Assembly (NCBI GenBank): GCA_947579665.1
Contig: OX388343.1
Coordinates: 89,632,254 to 89,696,253, forward strand
From: Sympetrum striolatum
Lineage: Eukaryota > Arthropoda > Insecta > Odonata > Libellulidae
Length of the DNA stretch: 64,000 nt
Reading direction: 5' to 3'
Below the pieces are notes generated by a model. It was not told the DNA's origin. It searched no databases and was given only the letters and a program-made list of their open reading frames with translations. The position numbers were made by a program, and so were the translations under genes. Shown in pieces: positions 54,101 through 64,000 of this stretch. Numbering within the stretch: position 1 is the first letter of the stretch; every line of letters starts with the position of its first letter.

Positions 54101-57100
54101 TTTACTGTCCATAATTATTCCTTTTTTATGATAAAATCCAACAATTCTTACTTTAAGATTTATTATTTCAATAGAAATTTACGTAATTTTTATCTAATTA
54201 TCTGGATTACTAAGTGTGATCTTTCTCAATGTCTCAATTTCTTAAACCAAGTGTAAATTATTTTCGTCCATAATAAATACCTTTTAAAAGAAAAATTCTG
54301 TGATTCTTACTTAAAAATTAATTGTATCAATCAAAATTTTCTAAAAAAATGCAGCTGCAGTAGTATAAGGAGTGGAATGGAGTTACTCTGGGGAGCTTTC
54401 CATTGCTAAACATCCAATTTAATGCTTGGAAAGGCAGTATGTTTCTACTTATTCCCTGTTAATACTAGATTTGTAGAAAAAAATACAAATTTAGAGGAAG
54501 GGCTGCATAAATATAATTACATTGAATTTTCTATTACTAATATGGGATATAAGTAAGAGAGGAAGTTTGTTAAATTGTTAAAACAATTAAAAAGTAGAAC
54601 TATAATAGTCTGTTAGCCAGAAACCAGTAATTTGTGGAGTTTCATAAAATCAATTTCAATCTTCATGTATCTTTTCAAATTCTCTGAATATCTGAAAACG
54701 CATGTGATGTTTAATAATGTTTCAGGTTTTAAAGAATTAACTAGATGTAAACCTTAGTAAATACACATGATAATGGTGTTTTAACTGAAAATCCATTTGC
54801 ATAAATACCACAATAATTGAAAAAAATTATGATTAAATAAAGACCCTTGGCTAAATACTGTCATTTTCATATAGATTGGTGAACAATTTGCAAATAAGGT
54901 TTTTAAGAACTGCCCAAAATAACTAGTTGAAAAAAATAATAGTTGAAATAGCAGAAGTCTGCCTCTGGGATTGGATAATGTGATACAGTGCTGTTATGCA
55001 CTCAGTGGGTCAAAAGTTGTTCTGAAATCATTGTCTTATACCTCTAGAATGATTGTAAATGATTATAGAATACTATAAAATAATTATTAGAATATAGTCA
55101 AGTTAATCAAGATAATTTTGAACTTTATTCTAATTCATACCTTAAGGATGCAAATATTTTTAGATTTTCAGAGCATGGATACTACTTGATTATGGTTAAT
55201 TAAGATGTCCTTCCTTTGGGCATCCATTCATGCTCTGCAAATATTTCAGAAACCTTACCTAAAAAATGTTGCCATCTGTTCTGTGTCTATCTCAATCTGT
55301 AACTATCAGTTTTAAAAATAGAATCAGTGCTGATTATTGGTTTTATTTAAAATCAAATGCCAATTTATGCTCCATGATTTTGATTTTTTAGGCTCAACCT
55401 GGTCAGCAGCAGCCGCAAAGGGTTTTATTGGCTACCCCTGTAGGAGTAGTTGGAGCTGGTGGAATCCAAAAGATGGGAGCCGGCACTGTAGTCGGTACAG
55501 TTTTAGCCAGAGCTCCTTCCGCAGGCGGAATGAATTCTACCACTGTTACAGGAATACTAAGTCCAACAGGCACAGGTGGTCAAGTACAGTTGATCCAACT
55601 TAAACCTAATCAGCAGGTAAACACATCCTAAGGAGAAATGTGTTATTGTAATTTTGGTGGGGAACTGTGATTATTGCTTTATAAATTTAGTTTTTATGTA
55701 TAAGTTTTAAGGATATTTTAAGTACCTTTTAATTTCCCAAGTATACCTTTAAGAGTAAATTATATCCCAAATTTAAAAGAATTTAGTTTTTGATTGACTT
55801 AGTTGATATTTTCTGAATACTAATTTGTGTATGAATTGCAATAAACTATCATAGAAGTCATTTGAAATTAAACTAAGAAATTGAAGATTAAAAAGTAGAA
55901 CTAATAAAGTAAAACAAAATCAAATCCCTTTAGTGCGAGAATTCCTAACTTTTACCCACTGAAAGTATACTAAGCTTATTCTGGGGTTTGAGGTGAATAT
56001 TAATTAAACAATCATATCTTGCTAGTTAAATGTTCTGAAAATTATTGTTTTTGGTACATTTCCCTGTTATTTCATATTGGTACTTTAGCAAATGTACCAT
56101 GCTGTTATTGTGACTAAATTTGAAGAAATTATTTCCTAAAGGGGGAAATTGGGGGGTATTGGTTAACTTACTTATAAGCCAGATGGGTATGTGTAACTGA
56201 AAGGTAGGTACCCTAGTTCTATTAATATACATTCCATTGCTTTAGAAAGGTTGTATTAATCTATTCTAAATTTCCATTTCATTTGGAATATAATGCTTTG
56301 ATTTTCAAAATTTACTACTGCTGAATTTTTTGTTGAACTAAGTTTTTCTTTGCAGCTAACTCAGATCTGTATTCAGCAGCCATCTAATCAAACCCAGGTG
56401 GTGCAGTTGGCTACAACCTTACCACAGACTGGGTCAACAACAACGAATGTTATAGTCACTGGAACTACAACAGTGCCAACCTCTCAAACAACTGTTGTTG
56501 CTACTCCCACCACTACAGCAACTCCACAAGCAGCTAACACGCAGAGGAAATTCTTTGCCCTATCGGTATGAATATTTATTTACAATGTATTTTGATTGTA
56601 TGGTATTTATAATTTCTTTGATGTATATGAAATAATTTTTTATGTAGTCTTTTTAAGTTCAAGGTGATTGTTAACCCTTTTGCTATGGCGAGCGTGCCGG
56701 CATGCTCTCTGGTTCCTTACCGAGGGACGGAGAGCTTGCTGGAACGCTCTGGCCTATCATTTATTTAATGAGTAGGGGAACGCTCCCGATACTCGGAAAG
56801 GTTTTCCTTTAGTCTGCTGTTAACCACGAAGGAATACATTCTCATACATACGGGCTATATCATTATGAATGCATAAAGATCGCCAATATGGCCACTGTAG
56901 GGAACGGGTTAAGAATAGTGGTTAAATTTTTAATGAGTATTGATTTTAAAAATTTATTTTGCAAATTATTTGTTTAATAATTCTTAGAATTTGTAGAATT
57001 TCATAGTATGGTAGTATTCAGTGGTACAGTGTTTACCTATATCATGCGAGTAGTAGTGGTATTGTTATCAGGGCTTATACAGATTAGACTATTTCATACA

Positions 57101-60100
57101 TGGGCTCCCACTTGGAATCAAACACTGCTCACTTGTCTCTCCAGGAACTTGAATTTCATTTCTTATCTTTAGTCTTCTCATAACTTTTCAGAACATAACA
57201 CTTAACTTTCCAAATTTCATTATTGTGACTATTTTTTAAAATTATTATGTATGGTGTTTAATATTTACTTTCTTTGCTTAATTTTAGTTTTCCTTGCCAA
57301 TAAAATGTAGTATCATATAATAAGCTTATGGAGGGTAGTAGGGGAGTAGTGTTATATTTTTTTTCTTATTCCTTTTCTACAGTAAATTGAATTGGCATTC
57401 TTAATTCCTTCCTCTTCATTGCCCAAGGACATTCATATCCAAGTGCCTGAATATCCTGACTGAGTTATGAGAAAGTAGTAGCGTAGAATAAACTTAGAAA
57501 AAGATTTCTGGGCCATGAGCAAAACCTTGCCTAGCACTGTAGTGTATCTCCATCAGAGTGTAATTCTTAGCAATATGAAATGGATCTCCTTACGTTACTT
57601 GCTCCAGTATTTCACATAATGTTAATTTTATGCTGACCACAAATGCTTGCCGTGTGTTTCTTTTATTAAATTCGACAATTAGTCAAATGACTCTTTCACA
57701 GCCTTTGCTAACAGACATAAAATGCTAGTTAATACTAATAAACAGAAAATAATGCATTAGAAAATCATCTGTTGGGATTGCAATCTGAAATCATCATATG
57801 AACTAATCATTGTCATATCACCAGGAATACCCGGGTTCGATGCCGGCCAGTAAACATATCTTCCATTTAAAACATATTGGTTGAATTTTCATTATTTTTT
57901 CGGAGTCTTTACCTTGAAGGCAGATAGTTGACACTTTGCATGTGTATGTATATTTATGTTATGCTCTAAAGCATTTGCTTGCCGTGTGAAAGCAGCATTT
58001 TACTCCTATAGTATATTGTACAGAATCTTCATCCACATCAGTGATTGATCAAACCAACACCAAAACCAAGGTTATGTGAATAAATATATTATTCTATGGA
58101 CAGAATATTTTAACCTCTTACTGCATTTTAATGTCTTAAGGTGTTGTGATTGATTGATCATAATGAAAACTTCATATATTTTAGCATACCTGGAATTTAT
58201 AATAAAGGGCATAAACAATTTACATAACTTAAATGCAAATGTGATGGCATACCTTTCAGGTATTGAAAATAAACTAATTACTGTATCAAACCAAGTATAT
58301 GAAGAGGATTTGTTCCAAATTTAACCTCAGAAACATGCGGGGTAGTCAGGAACATAAGAATAAATTTGTATAAATACAGCAGGATAATACCATTATTTCA
58401 TGGCAATAGTCCGTTTTATGCATCTTATATTCTTTGTAGGTCTAGTAAACATCGAGTTGGCATGTTTAATACATTTAATTACTTTAGCAGAAACTTAGTA
58501 GAAACATTATTATTTAATCTCCTTGAAATTTTCATTTCCCGCTCATGGTTTCATTAATAAATAATGGCTTGGTACTATTGAAGGTATTCACAATTCACAC
58601 TATGGAAATGCTATTAGTGTTTTCTTCTATAAACTATGTGATATATTTAAATCATTATAAAATATCATGATGCAAATACGTTTTGAAAAGGAGTTGTATA
58701 AAGCTTCTCCTTTCCATAATGTCCTTGTGCTATTTAATATTTAGGAAATGTCAACTTCTTTCTTTGACTCATTAATGCTGTAGTAAATGTAAGGGAGAAC
58801 CTGGTTTCCTGTTTGTTTGTCTCATTTAAATGTATCTGTTTGATATTTTAGCCTTCTTTACTTTTTATTATCTCATGTATTCTCAGATTGATAGTCATTG
58901 CTATTCTTTGAATCATTTTATAAAATATTCAAAATTGTTCAATAGAATCTTATTTTTAACTGAAAATATCTCGTGTTTATTTCCTTTAATTTGTACAACT
59001 AAATCTTATTAAATTTCATAGGTAATTTTTGTTTTGCTATTTTCATAAAAATTTAATGACTTAACTATTGATGACATTGATTTGATCTCAGAAATATGTT
59101 CATTAGGTTTCTTTAAAAATTTTAATACAAATGGTTTTCACTGGGTATCTGGGGGTTAAATATTTTTGGGAATACTTGCTGTATATTTTGTTGGTAAGAG
59201 AAAAAAATTGAATCTTAGCCTCATGATAGAAATACCAATAAAGATTCTTAATAATGTATTTCTTATTGAATGAAAATTACTCCTGATTCGTGTATTGTAT
59301 TTTATTCTAAATTGCATGCATAGGGCTAAATTCATCAAAATGAAATCATTGCTTTCAATAATGTATTTTTTCTTACAGAGGGAGCAAATAATTGAGGCAC
59401 AGGATATGTTTCGAAATGCCAACAAAGTTACAAGACCAGAGAAGGCTATTATTCTCGGATTTATGGCTGGATCTAGAGGTATTTATTCTATCCATAATTT
59501 AGTTATATTATATATATTATTCTTATACCTCTTGGTGTTGCCGGTGCCTCGATGAGGCCATGGCCGTAGATGATGCCGCTCAGTCGGACGAAACTACACT
59601 TGCCCTCGCACACAAAGTCCCCAAAACGGCTTGTTAAAATGTTCTGGCAGGGTAGCCTAGATGGTTAAGGCAGCCTCTGGATAGAGGAAGATCCCGGGTT
59701 TGCTTCCCGGCCCTGTCAGACTTTTTTCAAGTCCGTTTTTCCTTGGGAATTAGTTATATTATGTGAAAAAAGTATGTGAAGTGAAACTGTGGTTAATTAA
59801 CTATTCTGTTAGTGCTCTTTGTAGGTTTTTTGATTTGTAAAGATTAATCCCAGAATTAGTGGTCCAAACAAAGTGAAGGGATTGATATCCCAAGCAGGCC
59901 CTGAAATGTTTTTAAACGTTACAGTATTGAGGTATGAGTGAGTGAACCTATCTATTTATTGTTTTGCAGATAATCCATGTCCTCAACTGGGCAATATAGT
60001 GACCATCAAACTGAGTGAAAATCAAGAAAATGTGCAGCAACCTGACAACACCTATTTGACAATGATGGTGGAAACACATTTCCAGATGAATTACAATACA

Positions 60101-60157
60101 GGAGAATGGAAAAGAATTAAAAAGTGTCGCAAAATTGAAGAGGAAACTCCTGCGTAG
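45119..60157 (+). CDS. NELFA: Negative elongation factor A, 11 coding exons
   Basis: Exons: 45119-45328, 45542-45722, 45802-45887, 46619-46784, 48178-48360, 49016-49282, 51660-51808, 55392-55616, 56356-56565, 59379-59478 and 59970-60157. The frame holds throughout, giving 654 residues. NELF-A is a subunit of the NELF complex that holds Pol II paused near promoters. The N-terminal ~190 residues (RDSDTSLWLHNKLG, VKLKLLLSFFHIP, ILKSFPSKGSLN, LPLECHYLNKSALI, HFTLKRKPKSAALRAELL) are the conserved NELF-C-binding fold. Then come TTPLKGIP and the ATPDYAVGL motif. The middle (exons 6-9) is a low-complexity Thr/Pro/Gln/Val tentacle. The C-terminal exons (MFRNANKVTRPEKAIILGFMAG, MNYNTGEWKRIKK) are highly conserved. 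The start fits the family. Introns range from 79 bp to 3.6 kb and carry a SINE pair, MITEs and a tandem array. Plus-strand AATAAA at 60593 is a candidate poly(A) signal. Confidence 0.96.
46785..48177 (+). other. NELFA intron 4, no recognisable content
   Basis: This AT-rich 1.4-kb intron has no identifiable element. A direct doubling of TTAACTATGTTTGTTAAAAA at about 47828-47868 is the only clear structure. Introns 3 (45888-46618) and 5 (48361-49015) are likewise plain. Confidence 0.5.
50661..50726. repeat. Perfect 27-bp inverted repeat with 12-base loop
   Basis: Bases 50661-50687 are the exact reverse complement of 50700-50726, with 12 bases between. The stem begins ACAAGGAAGAGG. It lies in NELFA intron 6, 44 bases upstream of a SINE copy. 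As RNA it would fold into a long perfect hairpin. A longer unresolved repeat-like block (about 50340-50660) lies to its left. Confidence 0.9.
50771..50977 (+). mobile_element. tRNA-related SINE, copy 1 (NELFA intron 6)
   Basis: The unit starts GGTGCCTCCATGAGGCC, passes GATGCCGCT...GTCGGA and CAAAGTCCCC, and contains a tRNA-like part at ~50875-50945 with A box TAGCTTAGCTGG and B box GGGTTCGATTCC. It ends with GTCCGTTTCTCCTTGGG. The same blocks occur in the same order at 59543-59747. The tRNA-like part does not form a clean acceptor stem, so it is a SINE module and not a tRNA gene. Confidence 0.8.
51931..52119. mobile_element. hAT-type MITE with 8-bp target duplication (NELFA intron 7)
   Basis: The 189-bp element begins CAGTGGTTCCCAAACT and ends with the inverse of CAGAGGTTCCCAAAGT. 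The octamer ATCTACAC flanks both sides (51923-51930 and 52120-52127). These ends are of the kind long known for hAT elements in animals. It has no coding capacity. Confidence 0.88.
53560..54330 (+). repeat. Degenerate tandem array, ~127-bp period (NELFA intron 7)
   Basis: A pattern of ATTATTCCTTTTT, AAGAAAAAATC, TGTAATTCTTACTT, TAATTTTTAACC, AAATATCTCAATTTC recurs. Anchor positions of the CCTTTT word fall near 53568, 53696, 53737, 53864, 53993, 54120 and 54281, so most spacings are 127-129 bases. Copies have diverged strongly. A repeated TGAAAACTCAGGGAATTT motif also occurs at about 52227 and 53516 in this 3.6-kb intron. Confidence 0.65.
56675..56908. mobile_element. piggyBac-like MITE flanked by TTAA (NELFA intron 9)
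   Basis: TTAA at 56671-56674 and 56909-56912 flanks a 234-bp block that starts CCC and ends GGG, the classic piggyBac arrangement. The terminal repeats are imperfect (CCCTTTTGCTATGG versus CCCGTTCCCTACAG). The block is clearly richer in G+C than the surrounding intron, which indicates an insertion. It has no ORF. Confidence 0.6.
57822..57851 (+). repeat. Isolated B-box remnant
   Basis: A short ACCCGGGTTCGATGCCGGCC word resembles the B box of the SINE family found at 50771 and 59543. No A box or flanking unit remains, so it may be a truncated copy. The rest of intron 9 (56566-59378), apart from the TTAA-flanked MITE, shows nothing recognisable. Confidence 0.35.
59543..59747 (+). mobile_element. 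tRNA-related SINE, copy 2 (NELFA intron 10)
   Basis: This copy matches copy 1 at 50771-50977 in order and spacing: GGTGCCTC.ATGAGGCC, GATGATGCCGCT.AGTCGGA, CACAAAGTCCCC, A-box-like TAGCCTAGATGG, B-box-like GGGTTTGCTTCC, and the tail GTCCGTTTTTCCTTGGG. It lies 65 bases after the donor of NELFA exon 10. The two copies differ throughout, so the family is not very recent. Confidence 0.8.
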
Positions 60158-63100
60158 TATTAGCTCCTGTGAAAGATATTTGATCTTTGTATTTGTAAGT
60201 TATTAGTTGTCACTTAAGTTTTGTAGAGGTGTTGAATTTCAAAGTAACTGCTGCATTTTTATTGGCCAAATGTATATAATTAAGGACTTGAAAGCCAATA
60301 AGTGTAAATAAGTTTGTTACTGTGAATTGCATTTACAAATGAAAGAAGATTATACACAAGATTTGATTTTTAATTTTTTTATGTTTGCCTGGTACAGTTA
60401 TTTTAAATGCTTAAGAGAATCGGAATATTTTTTCATCCTGAAAGTTTCCTATTACATGATAGAATTCCCTCTAGAAAGTGATAAATGTCTAGCATCCAAT
60501 ATATGCTGTAAGTATCTCATCCATATAATTTTCTGTGTCAATATACTCCTTTAGCGCATGATCTGTGTTATGAAATTATGAATTGCAGAGGAAATAAATG
60601 TTTCATAACTTAAAATTGTTACATAATAAGTAGAGTAAAATTATTATTTGTGATAAACATTCATAATGATTTAAATTTGGTGAAATCTTGTTCAATGCTA
60701 AATATGTCCTGCCACTTTTACAATAGTTAATGTTCATAGTTATATCTGTATGATAAGCCTAATAATGGCAGGAATTTATTCTTGAAAATAAATTTCCTTG
60801 ATGATAATATCTAAGGTTTTTAGTCTCTTAGTAGGATGCTACTTTCCTTTTGGGCTAGATGTACACTTTTTAGTTTACCTTTAATTTTCTGCGATTCAAA
60901 TTTTTGGCCTTCTGTTAATTTTTGTAGTTAGTAGGTACGTATATTTCTACCACTTATCTATTTTTTAAGCTATATAACTTGAACTAAGGCTTCGTATTCA
61001 AAATTACTATGAAACAGAATCTATTGAGGAAACTTAACTTTTTATAGCATAATATGAATTATTTCATTTTAATTTTGCTCATAAAGTTGATTCTTTCTGG
61101 AGTAGTTTTACACAATTACTTTGATTTAGAGGTTATGTAGCCTCTTACAAATTTCGAAGAAGATAGTTGGTGTGCCATTTTGAATTCCTTTCCTGACTAT
61201 CTTCATATAGAAGGGAAGCAAAGCATTCTTCTCGGTAAATATATTATCAAAATGGTTGTGAGACTAAGAAATTAAATCAAGCAGTTTCTTGAATTGAAGT
61301 AATGTAGAAAGAGTTACATAGAGAACTAATTCTCAAGTTTATTAAAGCTATTTGCAAACATACTTTGAAATTTTATTATGATATTCTTTGTATAGAATGT
61401 ACTGTTTTCTTATTTGTTCATGTTGAACATATTTCACTATTAATGGAAGGTGACATTCAATATCAGAAATTTTATTTTTGTTATTTTCACACCTTTCAAA
61501 GAACGGAAATAATTGTAAAATGACTTATTTCTTTTGAATATATGAGCCTACAGTGAGGACCTCAATTCTTGGTCTCTTTTAAAATAATCAGTTTTTTTTA
61601 CCTTTAACAAATTTCCCAGATATTTTGAGGCACTGAAATCACAAGAGATTAGAATCCAAAAGTTGAAGAGAGACAAAAATTTGGAAACAAGTGAAAATAT
61701 TTTTTGCTGTTAAATCTCAAGATATTGATCTGACACTGTCTGAAGTAATGGAAGGCTGGCATTGTTTCTAGCCAATTCAGCTTAATAATAATACTTTCCT
61801 CGAGTAAGGAAGTAGAAGTTGCAAGTTTATAAATCAATGTGTTTTCTAAGGTTAACAATTTTTTACCAGATTATTTTACCATTCTAATTTTTTAAAGTAT
61901 TTATTACCTTATGGTGTATATGCTTCATTTTGGCAAATTACTGCAAATATTTAGATAATTTTCAATTCATGTAATTGCAATTATTTTGCTTGCTATTGTT
62001 GATTTCATTATGGTGAGAATTGAGTTCTATTTACTACCTTTTCCATCAGAGAATTTTCTTTAACTTGAATAAGTCAGGATGAATTATCATTTTGTTTCTT
62101 AGTAATTGTGTAACTGCTGTAACTTTATGATAAAATTTCAATTATTTCATCATGCACATTAGAATTGATTTGTTTGAATCATTGAGTCCGTATTTAATGA
62201 TGTAAACACAGAAATTAAAGTTTTTTTGGATTTGTTTTGCTTTGAAAATTTATTGGGAAATTTGCAATGTATATATTTTATCAATTGATCGGTGTTTTCT
62301 GTTGATATAAGAAAATAATTGCCTGAATCTTCATTTGAAAGTTACTGTAGTTAGTCCTGCTTAGCATTTCACCAAAATAACAGATGTTGTATTTTCGTTC
62401 TTTATTTCAGCTCAGGATGGGACCTATCACTGTTCACTTCTGTGAATTATTTTAATTAATGATATTATTTGTTAATGTTCTAGTTTTTTCCTCATTTTCT
62501 CCCTTTCAGTCACTAAAGTGGATTTTTTTGCGTATGAATCAGAGCTGTATATAATTGAACCATTTTTTTAAACCTAAAATTCCTATTTTTATACATAATA
62601 TGGTGATGGGTGTACACTAATTCTCAAGAAAGACATTTATTTTACCCTGCAAGTGCTGTAGTAGTTAGCTATCTATTTTTTGGATTTTTGTATTCGTAAC
62701 AATATCTAGTCATCACTTAAACTTGCTTATGGTTTTCTGGGTAATGGTGATTATCTTGAGATCTGAGCTTATTATTAGTACAAATTTTTTTAGGCAAGTC
62801 CTATATGACAGGCATTGGTCTTGTCACTCACCTCTAAACATAATTATTAGGATAACAGCTAAACTGCTTTGTATGCCTTCACTGTCTTATTTTTTTTATC
62901 AAAAACTGAAGTAATGCAATTATTTAGATTTTTATATTTGGTGACATAGGTATTAGTTCAACCTAAGCACCTATATTTGTCTCAATCCATTATTTGTGCT
63001 GATGTGAACCTGTATTTGTATGTTGTGTTTGTTGATCTAGGAAGTGATATCTATGGTCTGCAACAAAACTCATTTCTTTTTGTATTTGAATTTTGTATTA

Positions 63101-63588
63101 ATCATTTCATCAGATACAAGAAAGACTGCTGTTAATTTTTGTAAAGATTGAATAAATCATAACATGTATTGCTGCACCGAAACTCTGGTGTACTTGAAAT
63201 TATTAAAATATCATATTGACTGTTGTTTCCTTTGTTTCATTTTAATTCATGGACATGTTTATTTTTTCCTTGATCCCACTTTTATTAAAAAATCATTATA
63301 TCAAGTCATTAAACCATTTCTCCCTTTGTTTTCAGTTTTTTTTTTACAACGTAGGGAATTAAATTTTCTTGACTTATCTTCCAATTAATTATTTTAAAAC
63401 CTTTTTATCTGCATTCAAAGAGTGGCCTTATCGTAATAATTTAGTATTACAAGTTTGATGTTTTTCTTGATCTTAACTAGCTAGGATCACTATAATATCT
63501 AAATACATTTATTGAGCAATTAATTTCTGGTTTCTAGATTAAGTGAATGGCAGTGAAAATAATATTTTGCTCTTTCATCATGTATATC
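60158..63588. other. NELFA 3' UTR and AT-rich flank
   Basis: AATAAA hexamers on plus at 60593-60598 and 60787-60792 suggest a 3' UTR of roughly 450 to 650 bases. From there to 63588 the sequence is AT-rich and I see no coding exon, repeat ends or RNA gene. Confidence 0.5.
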
Positions 63589-63998
63589 TCTTCCCTCTTA
63601 CTGCCACCATTGCTGGCATCAATGGGGCAGAATGGTCAGAATAACTGGTTGGAAGTGATGTATAGCCCAGGTTCAGCATTACCAAGAAGGCTTCAGAAAT
63701 ATCTCTAACCAAGTAGTTACAGTGGCACTCACCAACAGGCAGTTGAATTATGCTCATAAATCCCCCGAATGCAATGTCAATTTTCATGAAGAGTTTCTGT
63801 AGTGTAAATTTGTCAGGATGTAAAAGCATCACCCATTTGGTAATTGGAGGTATCGCTCAGGTTCATAATGAGGAAAATAAATATCCTGAACTTTATTACT
63901 TACAACTGCAGCTTGTAGAAAAAAGATTGGAGCTAAATAAAGCAGAGAAGATAAAATGGGATGTCATTGGTCACTTCAAAGTAAAAAGAAAATTTTAA
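63589..63998 (+). other. Unrecognised coding-like block at the right edge
   Basis: Base composition rises in G+C compared with the left flank. The plus frame 63750-63998 ends in a charged helical segment (LYYLQLQLVEKRLELNKAEKIKWD) and stops at 63996-63998. It could be the last exon of a gene using an acceptor near 63860 (AG before GTTCATAATGAGG), or a transposon-derived Myb/SANT-type protein tail, which often ends in such a helix. The minus frame 63578-63832 overlaps it. I cannot assign either. Confidence 0.25.
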
Positions 63999-64000
63999 GT

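Overview
The window is animal nuclear DNA, AT-rich, with intron-broken genes (GT-AG introns from about 70 bp to 5 kb) and many decayed transposons. The proteins point to an insect or close arthropod; I cannot name the species. I assembled gene models by hand by joining exons in phase and comparing the products with protein families I know. No aligner was used, so exon edges are predictions.

Layout, left to right: (1) the 5' exons of POLR3H (RNA polymerase III subunit RPC8) on the minus strand, running off the left edge; (2) a BOD1/BOD1L1-type gene on plus (854-6355); (3) a TspanC8 tetraspanin on plus (8952-16970); (4) GTF2H3, the p34 subunit of TFIIH, on minus (18218-19926); (5) the V-ATPase B subunit (Vha55) on plus (20462-24932); (6) a small coiled-coil gene on minus (26101-27809) whose order of motifs resembles the meiotic break-formation factor MEI4; (7) NOP14, a small-subunit ribosome biogenesis factor, on minus (29553-44821); (8) NELF-A, the pausing factor subunit, on plus (45119-60157). 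From 60158 to the right edge there is 3' flank and one unrecognised ORF.

Three pairs are head to head over short shared promoters: POLR3H/BOD1L (395 bp), GTF2H3/Vha55 (535 bp) and NOP14/NELFA (297 bp). Two pairs are tail to tail: tetraspanin/GTF2H3 and Vha55/MEI4-like. Most genes are housekeeping: transcription by Pol II and Pol III, repair, ribosome assembly and vacuolar acidification. A double CACGTG palindrome lies 12 bp upstream of the Vha55 start codon, and a single CACGTG lies upstream of NOP14.

The introns and intergenic DNA hold two hAT-type MITEs with exact 8-bp target duplications, a TA-flanked 525-bp MITE, a TTAA-flanked piggyBac-like MITE, two copies of a tRNA-related SINE, an RTE-type LINE relic carrying a probable solo LTR, a hAT transposase relic, a 158-bp-arm inverted repeat, a ~127-bp degenerate tandem array, and a perfect 27-bp-stem palindrome. 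I saw no CRISPR array, operon or functional tRNA/rRNA gene. The best candidate for something notable is the MEI4-like gene, because this meiotic factor is reported missing from Drosophila.
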